Below, one piece after another: positions 7,127 through 13,634 of a stretch of DNA of 39,362 bases. Positions within the stretch are counted from its first letter, which is position 1. Each line of letters opens with the position of its first letter. The translations under genes were made by a program, and so were the position numbers. The notes below the pieces were generated by a model. It saw nothing but the letters and a program-made list of their open reading frames with translations. It did not search any database and was not told the origin of the DNA. This stretch comes from Actinomycetes bacterium (GTDB taxonomy: Bacteria > Actinomycetota > Acidimicrobiia > Acidimicrobiales > JAJYXR01), in contig JAJYXW010000105.1 in assembly GCA_021801525.1 (NCBI GenBank), positions 1-39,362 on the forward strand, read 5' to 3'.

Positions 7127-7708
7127 ATGGCAACCACGCTGACCACCACCGAGGAGATATCGAAGCTCCGGGGAGGCACCTGGAAGATAGACACCGCTCA
7201 TGCGAGCGCTCAGTTCGTCGCGCGTCACCTCATGGTCACCAAGGTGCGCGGGCGCTTCAGCGGGATCACCGGCACCATCCGCATCGACGAGGAGGATCCG
7301 TTGAAGTCCTCCGTCGAGGCCCTGATCCCGACCGCGAGCGTGGACACCGGCGAGCAGACGCGCGACGGCCACCTTCGGTCTGCCGACTTCTTCGACTCGG
7401 AGAGCTTCCCGGACATGCGCTTCGTGTCGACCGGGGTGGCCCAGGCAGAGGGCAACACCTTCGTGCTGAACGGCGAGCTGACCATACGAGGCACCACACG
7501 CCCCGTGTCACTCGAGCTCGAGCTCCTCGGTGTGATCGAGGACCCGAAGTTCGGCCTGCGTGCAGGGTTCTCCGGGTCCACGGAGCTCGACAGGACCGAC
7601 TTCGGGCTCACGTGGAACGCGGCTCTCGAAGCGGGCGGAGTGGTGGTGGGCGATCGCGTCAAGGTGGAGATCGAGGTGGAGGCCATCAAGGATGCCGAAG
7701 GCGCCTGA
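7127..7708 (+). CDS. YceI family protein
   Basis: 193 residues with the YceI lipocalin-like signature: TWKIDTAHASAQFVARHLMVTKVRGRF at the start, then ASVDTGEQTRDGHLRSADFFD and the FPDMRFVST strand. YceI proteins form a beta-barrel that binds polyisoprenoids or fatty amides. This one lacks a signal peptide, like most actinobacterial members, so it should be cytosolic. A GGGAGG/GAAGG purine run precedes ATG 7127. A quinone or isoprenoid link with the upstream ubiE/ubiA-like/reductase group is attractive but unproven. A 17-bp tandem repeat spans its stop codon, and a strong hairpin follows 43 nt later. Confidence 0.9.
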   Translation: MATTLTTTEEISKLRGGTWKIDTAHASAQFVARHLMVTKVRGRFSGITGTIRIDEEDPLKSSVEALIPTASVDTGEQTRDGHLRSADFFDSESFPDMRFVSTGVAQAEGNTFVLNGELTIRGTTRPVSLELELLGVIEDPKFGLRAGFSGSTELDRTDFGLTWNAALEAGGVVVGDRVKVEIEVEAIKDAEGA

Positions 7709-7739
7709 GGACTGGGCCGCCTGAGGACTGGGCCGCCTG
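7702..7739 (+). repeat. 17-bp tandem repeat across the yceI stop codon
   Basis: The unit CCTGAGGACTGGGCCGC occurs twice with a partial third. The first copy contains the yceI TGA (7706-7708). Confidence 0.75.
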
Positions 7740-7751
7740 GCGTTTGTGCTC

Positions 7752-7774
7752 CCCGGTGGCAGGGTGCCACCGGG
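7752..7774 (+). terminator. Hairpin after yceI (terminator-like, no T-tract)
   Basis: CCCGGTGGCA, loop GGG, TGCCACCGGG: a perfect 10-bp stem, 43 nt past the yceI stop and just upstream of the next gene's -10 box (7778). There is no U-run, so termination would be of the actinobacterial I-shaped type. Confidence 0.6.
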
Positions 7775-7777
7775 CGA

Positions 7778-7783
7778 TAGCCT
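7778..7783 (+). promoter_or_regulatory. -10 box (TAGCCT) of the TIGR03084 gene, leaderless
   Basis: TAGCCT is followed by 7 nt and then ATG 7791. Confidence 0.6.
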
Positions 7784-7790
7784 GGTGCCT

Positions 7791-8627
7791 ATGCCTCCCC
7801 ATGGCCCGGCCTCGGAAGAGCTCCTGAGGGACCTTGCCGACGAGCAGAGCGCGCTCGACGCCATCATCGGCTCCGCTGTGGGCTCGCCTTGGGACATTCC
7901 GACGCCGGCAGAGGGGTGGGCCGTTCGCGACCAGGTAAGCCACCTCGCGTACTTCGACGAGGTCGCGACCATGGCCGTGCGCGACCCTGATCGCTTTCGT
8001 GTGCTCGCCGATGCAGCGCGTGCACAGCAGGCGGACCCCATGGAGGAGCACCTCGCACGGGGCCGGGCAATGGACGGCGCCGCGCTCATGTCGTGGTGGC
8101 GGGCTGCTCGCGGCGAGATGATCCAGGAGCTTGGCTCGCTCGACGCTGCGGCTCGAGTCGAGTGGTTCGGTCCTCCGATGGGGGTCGCTTCGTTCGTCAC
8201 CGCACGTCTGATGGAGACGTGGGCGCACGGTCAGGACGTCGCCGATGCCCTGGGGGTGGAGCGAGCCGCTACGCCCAGGCTGCGGCACATCGCGCACCTG
8301 GGGGTGAGGACCCGGGGCTTCGCCTACATGGTTCGCGGCCTGGATCCCCCCGGTAGCGCAGTCGTGGTCGAGCTGTCAGGTCCCGGCGGCGAGAGCTGGA
8401 GCTTCCTAGCCGGCCCCGGTGAGCCGGGGCCGGCCGGTAGACCGGCCCAAGAGCGGGTGTCAGGCAGCGCTCTCGACTTCTGCCTCGTGGTCACCCAGCG
8501 CCGCAACCTGGCGGACACATCGCTCGTGATCTCGGGTTCCCAAGCCCGCGAGTGGATGGAGATCGCCCAGGCCTTTGCCGGTCCGCCCGGTCCGGGCCGG
8601 CCTCCGGGCAAGGCTGCGCCAGGCTAG
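7791..8627 (+). CDS. TIGR03084 family (DinB/mycothiol-maleylpyruvate-isomerase-like) protein
   Basis: About 278 residues. The N-terminal half is a DinB/MDMPI-like four-helix bundle: 'LRDLADEQSALDAII', 'TPAEGWAVRDQVSHLAYFD', and the closing 'METWAHGQDVADALG' with the His residues expected to bind metal. This is the actinobacterial TIGR03084 architecture with an extra C-terminal domain. The reaction is unknown; relatives are thiol-dependent isomerases or transferases. ATG 7791 is fixed by the leaderless -10 box; a GTG at 7746 would sit before the hairpin and is rejected. The C-terminus ends inside a 15-bp tandem repeat shared with the convergent lgt-like gene. Confidence 0.78.
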   Translation: MPPHGPASEELLRDLADEQSALDAIIGSAVGSPWDIPTPAEGWAVRDQVSHLAYFDEVATMAVRDPDRFRVLADAARAQQADPMEEHLARGRAMDGAALMSWWRAARGEMIQELGSLDAAARVEWFGPPMGVASFVTARLMETWAHGQDVADALGVERAATPRLRHIAHLGVRTRGFAYMVRGLDPPGSAVVVELSGPGGESWSFLAGPGEPGPAGRPAQERVSGSALDFCLVVTQRRNLADTSLVISGSQAREWMEIAQAFAGPPGPGRPPGKAAPG

Positions 8628-8676
8628 GGCTCGCCAGGCTAGGTCTCGGCAGGCTGGGGCTCGGCAGGCTGGGGCT
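8617..8676. repeat. 15-bp tandem repeat, 4 copies, holding both convergent stop codons
   Basis: Units of the form CGCCAGGCTAGGGCT or CGGCAGGCTGGGGCT. The TAG of the plus-strand gene (8625-8627) and the TAG of the minus-strand gene (8639-8641) come from the CTAG palindrome in two successive units. Confidence 0.8.
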
Positions 8677-9472
8677 CGCCTATTCCGTCCACCGGCGGTG
8701 CTTCCCCGCCGGTGGTGTGCTTCTGGCGCCACCAGAGCAACCCGGCAGCGATCGCACCGGCAGCGAACAAGGCGAGGCCTGCGATCTGCACCAACGTCGA
8801 ACCGAGGTGCCCCGGATACGCGAGCCACAGGTGCTCTTCGAAGAAGCGCGCCAGATCCCAGAGGCTCACCCCCGTGGCGAAGACGAACCCGGTTGGCCTG
8901 TCCGCCCATCGCCTCTCGATCAAGATGAGCACGGCCAGGATGACGAAGCAGTCGAATGCCTGGAATATGGGAACCGGCAGGCGCTTTCCGACCTGGTCCG
9001 CGTAGTACATGCCGAACCACTGGTTGGTGGGGTGCCCTCCCCCGGCCACCATGAGCTGCGGACCGAGCAGGCGGCCCACTCCCCACGCCGCGACGAGCAC
9101 CGGCGTCACTATGTCTGCCGCCTTCCAGGAGGGCAGCTCGGGGCAACGCCGGCGGGCGAGGATCACACCGGTTGGCACGGCGGCTGCGAGCCCGCCGAAG
9201 GAGGACAGCCCACCATGCCACACCTGGAGGATCTGCCCGGGCGCCGCGCTGTAATAAGAGAGGTTCGCGAGCACATGCATTGCCCGCGCTCCCACTATGG
9301 CCGCGACCACGACCCAGATGAACACCCCTGTCAGCCACTCCACCCGGTATCCCCGGTCGCGGAGGCGTCGTTCGAAGTACCGGTAGGCGAACCAGAAGGT
9401 GATCGCCAGGCCGATGCCGTAGGTGTGGACGAGGAGCGGTCCGATATGGAAGGCGACGGGGATGGGTTTCAT
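8639..9472 (-). CDS. Prolipoprotein diacylglyceryl transferase (Lgt) homologue, atypical
   Basis: About 277 residues with the Lgt fold: N-terminal 'FHIGPLLVHTYGIGLAITF', several membrane helices, 'QVWHGGLSSFGG' and 'WGVGRLLGPQLM'. Lgt transfers diacylglycerol to the lipobox Cys of preprolipoproteins at the cytoplasmic membrane. Compared with E. coli Lgt, Arg143 is present (Arg134 here), but the His103 position (SFHGG) reads SSFGG and Asn146 of RIGNF reads Gly in RLLGP. The 'HPSQLYE' block is replaced by LPVPIFQAF. It is therefore a divergent paralogue whose activity is doubtful. ATG 9472 gives the family N-terminus; GTG 9499 is an alternative. A minus-strand TAACAT (9535-9540) may be its -10 box. 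The last residues lie in a 15-bp repeat. Confidence 0.75.
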   Translation of the reverse strand: MKPIPVAFHIGPLLVHTYGIGLAITFWFAYRYFERRLRDRGYRVEWLTGVFIWVVVAAIVGARAMHVLANLSYYSAAPGQILQVWHGGLSSFGGLAAAVPTGVILARRRCPELPSWKAADIVTPVLVAAWGVGRLLGPQLMVAGGGHPTNQWFGMYYADQVGKRLPVPIFQAFDCFVILAVLILIERRWADRPTGFVFATGVSLWDLARFFEEHLWLAYPGHLGSTLVQIAGLALFAAGAIAAGLLWWRQKHTTGGEAPPVDGIGEPQPAEPQPAET

Positions 9473-9599
9473 GATTGTCTCTGGCAGCCAACCCGGCACG
9501 GCCGAACTGGGGTGGAGGCCTTCCGGCCACGGCCATGTTATCTCTGCTGTGCTCCATTCGCCGAGCGCCGGCGCCCTGGCGCAGCAGCGTTGGTGGTCC

Positions 9600-9605
9600 T
9601 AGCCT
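9600..9605 (+). promoter_or_regulatory. -10 box (TAGCCT) of the leader ORF/SDR unit
   Basis: TAGCCT is followed by 7 nt and then GTG 9613, the start of the 15-codon leader ORF, not of the SDR gene itself. Confidence 0.6.
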
Positions 9606-9612
9606 GCTGAGC

Positions 9613-9660
9613 GTGACCTCTTCGACGGCTGGAGCCGGCAGTCCTCCCGGGGTGTCTTGA
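9613..9660 (+). CDS. 15-residue leader ORF upstream of the SDR gene
   Basis: GTG 9613 follows a TAGCCT -10 box by 7 nt and opens a 15-codon frame, MTSSTAGAGSPPGVS, that ends in TGA 9658-9660. The last base of the stop is the first base of the SDR start (TGATG), so reinitiation coupling is expected. A homologous leader (9 of 15 residues identical, same length, same TGATG junction) precedes the unrelated gene at 26707. The synonymous change in codon 2 and the conserved length argue for translation, but a conserved DNA or RNA element remains possible. Function unknown: arrest peptide, coupling device or small protein. Confidence 0.6.
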   Translation: MTSSTAGAGSPPGVS

Positions 9661-10481
9661 TGGGCGACCTCGACGGCAAGGTGGCGATAGTGACTGGGGG
9701 GGCGTCGGGGATCGGGCTCGCGAGTGCGACGAGGATGGCCGCCGCGGGCGCTTCGGTGGTGGTGGTCGACCTCGACGAGGAGCGGGGCAACGCGGCGGCC
9801 GAGGGGCTGGGCGGGATCTTCGCACGGGCCGACGTGAGCCGACCCGAGGAATGGGAATCGCTGGTAGAGCTCGTGGAGAGAACCTACGGCGGGCTCGACG
9901 TAGCTCATCTGAACGCCGGGGTGACCACAGGCGAGGGGGACGTCTCCCGCATGACGGTGGAGCAGTACCGCCGCATACTGGGTGCCAATGTCGACGGGGT
10001 GGTCTTCGGCATACGCGCGGTAGTGCCGGCGATGGCCAGGCGCCAAGGTGGGGCGATCGTGGCGACCGCGTCGCTCGCGGGTCTGATCGCCTTCGCGGGC
10101 GACCCCGTCTACACCCTCACCAAGCATGCGGTCGTGGGCCTGGTCCGATCCCTCCCGCAGCAGCTCAGCCCACTCGGCATCAGGGTGAACGCTGTCTGCC
10201 CCGGTCTCGTGGACACCCCGCTCATCGACGGGCTTGCCCGCGACACTCTGGAAGGAGCGGGGTTCCCGCTCATCGATCCCGACGAGGTGGCGGCAGCGGT
10301 GCTCGGCTGCGTGCTCGGGGACAGCACGGGCCAGGCAGTCGTCGTCCAGGTAGGTCTCGAGCCTGTGGCATACCGCTTCGGGGGGGCACCCGGCCCGCGC
10401 CTGCCCGGCTCGGAGGGCGTATTGCCGCCAGGGATATTCGCAGCGCATGACCAGGCACCTGCCGGCGGCGGCCCCGGATAG
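9660..10481 (+). CDS. SDR family NAD(P)-dependent oxidoreductase
   Basis: About 273 residues of classical short-chain dehydrogenase. The nucleotide-binding motif is TGGASGIG near residue 13, with an acidic VVVVDLDEE after strand 2 that favours NAD. Then LNAG (NNAG equivalent), catalytic Ser in ATASLAG, and YTLTK with Tyr and Lys, ending VCPGLVDTPL. The substrate is unknown. ATG 9660 overlaps the stop of the leader ORF. The C-terminal 30 residues (RFGGAPGPRLPGSEG onward) are Gly/Pro-rich and unlike a core SDR. Confidence 0.9.
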   Translation: MGDLDGKVAIVTGGASGIGLASATRMAAAGASVVVVDLDEERGNAAAEGLGGIFARADVSRPEEWESLVELVERTYGGLDVAHLNAGVTTGEGDVSRMTVEQYRRILGANVDGVVFGIRAVVPAMARRQGGAIVATASLAGLIAFAGDPVYTLTKHAVVGLVRSLPQQLSPLGIRVNAVCPGLVDTPLIDGLARDTLEGAGFPLIDPDEVAAAVLGCVLGDSTGQAVVVQVGLEPVAYRFGGAPGPRLPGSEGVLPPGIFAAHDQAPAGGGPG

Positions 10482-10529
10482 CTCGCGGCAGCAGATGCTC
10501 CGCAGAGAAACCTGAGGTATTCGACTCTC

Positions 10530-11204
10530 GTGCATCCCGTCGAGCACCTGCGTGCGATCGCCAGGTCGGCGAGTGACGACCCTACAGACCTGGCGGCCAG
10601 CGCTGCTCTCGCTCTCGGCGAGCTGGCGCGGATCGACCCTGCGGCTCTGGTGGCAGCTGCGCGCCGGCTGGTCGAGCGCCAGCCCGCGTGCGGGGCGATC
10701 TGGTGGGTCGCAGCGAGGGTGCTTGCTGCGGCAGATCCCGAGTCCGAATGCGAAGCTGCGGCGGAGGAGCTCTGGGCAGACCCTACGTTCGGGTACGTCG
10801 AGGCAGCCTCGCTCGAGGTGCCGGGCGGAGTGTCGAGCAGCTGGGACCCAGCGGAGATAGCCACGGCGGGCGCTGTAGGTGTGGAGGTGCTGGCCATCGG
10901 TGCCGCGGCGATGGCTCTCGATCCCAGGTCCTCGAGGTCGCTGATCGCTGCTTCGGACTTGGGCGTGCAGGTGTGGCTGGTTGCACCCAGAGGCCGAATG
11001 CTCCCCTCGCGAATCTGGAGTGTGCTCGAGCGGATGGTGCCTGGCGCGAGGCGGCAGGCGACGATCGAGGAGGTTCCCCGATACGTCGAGCGCATCTTCA
11101 CTCCCTCGGGCTCCATGGAGCTCGCAGAGCTGGCCTCGGCCTGTGCATCGAGCTGCCCCGAGCCTTCCGAGCTGCTGGCACCGTGGATCTCGCGCAAGAC
11201 TTGA
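10530..11204 (+). CDS. Hypothetical protein, helical N-terminus with Rossmann-like C-terminus
   Basis: 224 residues starting GTG 10530 (MHPVEHLRAIARSASDDPTD). Residues 1-75 look all-helical and Ala-rich. Residues ~110-165 alternate strands and helices (AVGVEVLAIGAAAMALDPRSS, LIAASDLGVQVWLVAPRGRM). This loosely recalls eIF2B-like/MtnA-type Rossmann proteins, but I cannot assign a family with confidence. It has no signal peptide or membrane segment. It ends 4 bp before the PPOX gene, so the two are probably one operon. A weak -10-like TATTCG lies about 6 nt before the GTG. Confidence 0.6.
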   Translation: MHPVEHLRAIARSASDDPTDLAASAALALGELARIDPAALVAAARRLVERQPACGAIWWVAARVLAAADPESECEAAAEELWADPTFGYVEAASLEVPGGVSSSWDPAEIATAGAVGVEVLAIGAAAMALDPRSSRSLIAASDLGVQVWLVAPRGRMLPSRIWSVLERMVPGARRQATIEEVPRYVERIFTPSGSMELAELASACASSCPEPSELLAPWISRKT

Positions 11205-11208
11205 GCAC

Positions 11209-11667
11209 ATGAGCCGGAGAGAGCTGATCAAGATGTCCCCCGAGGAGGTCGCTGCCTTCCTCGCAGGGCGCCGGACCATGAACGTGGCGACCATCGGTCC
11301 GACAGGCCACCCCCACCTCGTCGCCATGTGGTACGGGTTCCTCGACTCCAAGCTCGCCTTTTGGACCTACGCCCGGTCCCAGAAGGTCGTGAACCTGAGG
11401 CGCGACCCCAGGCTCACCTGCCTCGTGGAGGAGGGTGGCCGCTACGAGGAGCTGCGAGGTGTGGAGCTCGTGGGCACCGGTAGCGTCATCGAGGACCCCG
11501 CCACGGTGATGGAGCTCGGCGAGAGCATCTACGAGCGCTACTTCGGCCCCGTCGATGCCACCTCCCGGCCAGTGATAGCGCAGATGGGAGCCAAGCGGGC
11601 GGCCGTCAGGATCGAGGTGGAGAAGGTCGTATCGTGGGACCACCGAAAGCTCGGGGGCGTGTACTGA
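11209..11667 (+). CDS. PPOX class (F420-dependent type) split-barrel oxidoreductase
   Basis: 152 residues of split beta-barrel: 'MSPEEVAAFLAGRRTMNVATIGPTGHPHLVAMWYGF', 'FWTYARSQKVVNLRRDPRLTCLVEEGGRYEELRGVELVGTG', and a final 'RIEVEKVVSWDHRKL'. This layout is that of actinobacterial F420-binding PPOX-class proteins; FMN-binding pyridoxamine oxidase relatives look similar. The likely role is cofactor-dependent reduction of an unknown substrate. ATG 11209 lies 4 bp after the upstream stop. A downstream ATG at 11233 is less likely. Confidence 0.82.
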   Translation: MSRRELIKMSPEEVAAFLAGRRTMNVATIGPTGHPHLVAMWYGFLDSKLAFWTYARSQKVVNLRRDPRLTCLVEEGGRYEELRGVELVGTGSVIEDPATVMELGESIYERYFGPVDATSRPVIAQMGAKRAAVRIEVEKVVSWDHRKLGGVY

Positions 11668-11681
11668 GTCCTTGCCGGAGC

Positions 11682-11687
11682 TATGGT
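11682..11687 (+). promoter_or_regulatory. -10 box (TATGGT) of the second dienelactone hydrolase gene, leaderless
   Basis: TATGGT is followed by 7 nt and then ATG 11695. The ATG at 11683 lies inside the -10 box, so it is not a start. Confidence 0.6.
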
Positions 11688-11694
11688 CGTCGTC

Positions 11695-12375
11695 ATGGGT
11701 GAGATCATCGAGTTCCCGAGCAACGGCAACCAGGCGCAGGGGTACCTGGCCGTCCCCTCAGGAGGAGCGGGTCCCGGCGTGGTGGTGATACAGGAGTGGT
11801 GGGGGATGGTTCCGCACATCAAGGACGTGTGCGACCGCTTTGCCGCCGAGGGCTTCAGCGCGCTGGCGCCCGACCTGTACCACGGCAAGGAGGTGCGCGA
11901 GCCCGACGAGGCTGCAAAGGAGATGATGGCGCTCCGGATGGACCAGGTTGGACGGGATCTCTCGGGGGCGATCGACGAGGTTGCCCGCCACTCGTCGGGC
12001 TCCAAGGTCGGCGTCGTGGGCTTCTGCATGGGAGGCGGTCTGGCCCTCGTGCTCGCCTGTCAGCGCCCCGACGCGATTCGAGCTTGCGTCCCGTTCTACG
12101 GCGTCATCCCCTGGCCCGACGCGCGGCCCGACTACTCGGCGATGAACGCGGCTGTGCTCGGCCACTACGCGGAGCTCGACGGCTTCTTCACGCCTGAGGC
12201 GGCCCGTGCTCTCGAATCGGAGCTTCGAGGCCTGTCGAAGCGTGCCGAGATCCACGTCTACGAGGGCTGCGACCACGCGTTCTTCAACGACACGCGCCCC
12301 GATGTGCACAACGCAGATGCCGCCGGCAAGGCATGGGAGCGCACGCTCGCGTTCTTGCGGGCCGAGCTGTCCTGA
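11695..12375 (+). CDS. Dienelactone hydrolase family protein (paralogue 2)
   Basis: 226 residues closely following canonical DLH. Glu36-type QEWWG (residues 33-37), nucleophile Cys111 in GFCMGG, Asp162 in AELDG and His194 in GCDHAFFND form the usual triad. It hydrolyses a lactone or ester; the natural substrate is unknown. It is expected to be cytosolic. The MGEIIEF start is typical of the family and is fixed at ATG 11695 by the leaderless -10 box. It is closer to the classical enzyme than the paralogue at 1970-2722, which has GYCSGG. The DUF885-type gene follows after 8 bp. Confidence 0.92.
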   Translation: MGEIIEFPSNGNQAQGYLAVPSGGAGPGVVVIQEWWGMVPHIKDVCDRFAAEGFSALAPDLYHGKEVREPDEAAKEMMALRMDQVGRDLSGAIDEVARHSSGSKVGVVGFCMGGGLALVLACQRPDAIRACVPFYGVIPWPDARPDYSAMNAAVLGHYAELDGFFTPEAARALESELRGLSKRAEIHVYEGCDHAFFNDTRPDVHNADAAGKAWERTLAFLRAELS

Positions 12376-12383
12376 CGCGCCGG

Positions 12384-13634
12384 GTGCGCGATCCTGCGCC
12401 CGGGAGTCTCGTCGGGCGCTACCTGGTTTTGGGCTTGGCGCTAGGCAGGCACATCGAGGGCTTGGTGGATGCCTACTACGGCCCGGAGGCGCTGGTGCGA
12501 CGGGCATCTGCTGGGCCTCTGGCGGACCCGGCGCAGCTCGTCGCGGAGGCGCGATCCGTGATCGGCGGGATCGACGCGGGTGAGCCGCTCGACGCGCCTG
12601 AGGGCGAGGAGCGCCTGGCGACTGGCGGAGCGGAGGGCACCTCGGAGTTGCAGGCACGCAGGCGCAGGTGGCTACGCGCACAGGTGTTGGGACTGCTCAC
12701 CACCGCTCGGCGGCTTGCAGGCGAACGTGTCGGCTACGAGGAGGAGGTCGAGGGCTGCTACGGGGTTCGCCCCCGCTTCGTGCCCGAGGAGGAGATCCTC
12801 GCCGCGCACGGGTTGCTGGCCGAGGCGCTGCCTGGGAACGGGCCTCTTGGCGAGCGGCTGATCGCGTGGCGTGAGCGCCACGCCGTGGCGCCCGACGTAC
12901 TGCCGGCTGTCGTCCGCTCCGTCGAGGACGAGCTTCGTGCTCGCACCGAGCGGCTCTTCGGGCTCCCGGAGGGCGAGCAGGTGGACGTGGGACTCGTGAC
13001 CGGCAAGCCGTGGTCGGGCTTCAACACCTACCTCGGAGGTCTGCGCTCGAAGGTGGAGGTGAACACCGACTTGCCAGTGCTATCCACGTCGCTCGGGCAC
13101 CTGGTCGCGCACGAGGCCTACCCGGGGCATCACAGCGAGCACTGCCGCAAGGAGGTGCGCCTGGTGAGGAGCATGGGCTTCGCGGAGGAGACGGCGTTCT
13201 TCGTCGGCACGCCCGAGTGCCTGGTCTCGGAGGGATTGGCCGATCTCGGGATAGAGGTGGCCATAGGACCTCGGCCTGAGCCCGTCCTGGCCGAGATCTT
13301 CCACGCTCACGGGCTGAGCTACGACCCCGAGGTGGTTGCCGTGGTGGCCGAAGCCGGCGAGGCGCTCGGCTCGGTGCGCTCCAACGCTGCGTGGCGCCTC
13401 CACGCCGATGGAGCAGGCGTTGACGAGGTCACCGATGAGGTGGCCCGCCTGGGGCTCCTGCCGGCCAAGCGCGCTACAAAGGCGGTCGAGTTCCTGGTCC
13501 ACCCCACGTGGCGGGCCTACGTCACTTGCTACACCGAGGGCCTGGCTCTGTGCCGGGGCTTCGTCGGAGGCGATCCTGCTCGCTTCGAGCGGCTGTTGAG
13601 CGAGCAGCTCACGCCCGCCGACTTGTCCGGCTGA
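12384..13634 (+). CDS. DUF885-type zinc metallopeptidase-like protein
   Basis: About 416 residues. The motif HLVAHEAYPGHHSEH near residue 245 is the HExxPGHH signature of DUF885 proteins, in which the two His and a downstream Glu (VSEGLADLG, residue ~285) should bind zinc. It is shorter than the ~550-residue secreted DUF885 proteins and has no signal peptide, so it is probably cytosolic. Substrate unknown. GTG 12384 is the first good start after the upstream stop; the frame is open further into the upstream gene. It probably shares a transcript with the dienelactone hydrolase. The 3' end overlaps the convergent split-barrel gene by 26 bp. Confidence 0.75.
   Translation: MRDPAPGSLVGRYLVLGLALGRHIEGLVDAYYGPEALVRRASAGPLADPAQLVAEARSVIGGIDAGEPLDAPEGEERLATGGAEGTSELQARRRRWLRAQVLGLLTTARRLAGERVGYEEEVEGCYGVRPRFVPEEEILAAHGLLAEALPGNGPLGERLIAWRERHAVAPDVLPAVVRSVEDELRARTERLFGLPEGEQVDVGLVTGKPWSGFNTYLGGLRSKVEVNTDLPVLSTSLGHLVAHEAYPGHHSEHCRKEVRLVRSMGFAEETAFFVGTPECLVSEGLADLGIEVAIGPRPEPVLAEIFHAHGLSYDPEVVAVVAEAGEALGSVRSNAAWRLHADGAGVDEVTDEVARLGLLPAKRATKAVEFLVHPTWRAYVTCYTEGLALCRGFVGGDPARFERLLSEQLTPADLSG

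Noticed and set aside
7746..7790. GTG 7746 as start of the TIGR03084 gene
   Set aside because: It would place a 10-bp-stem hairpin and the -10 box inside the coding sequence; ATG 7791 fits the leaderless rule.
8411..8446. Very strong GC palindrome CCGGCCCCGG-TGAG-CCGGGGCCGG plus a second small stem
   Set aside because: It is inside the TIGR03084 coding region and encodes a Gly/Pro-rich loop. It is most likely a by-product of composition, although an RNA effect cannot be excluded.
8460..11351. A 963-codon open frame on the minus strand
   Set aside because: It is antisense to well-supported genes (TIGR03084, SDR, the 10530 gene) and overlaps lgt in another frame. Its translation is Arg/His/Pro-rich with no family-like motif; this is GC-driven open frame.
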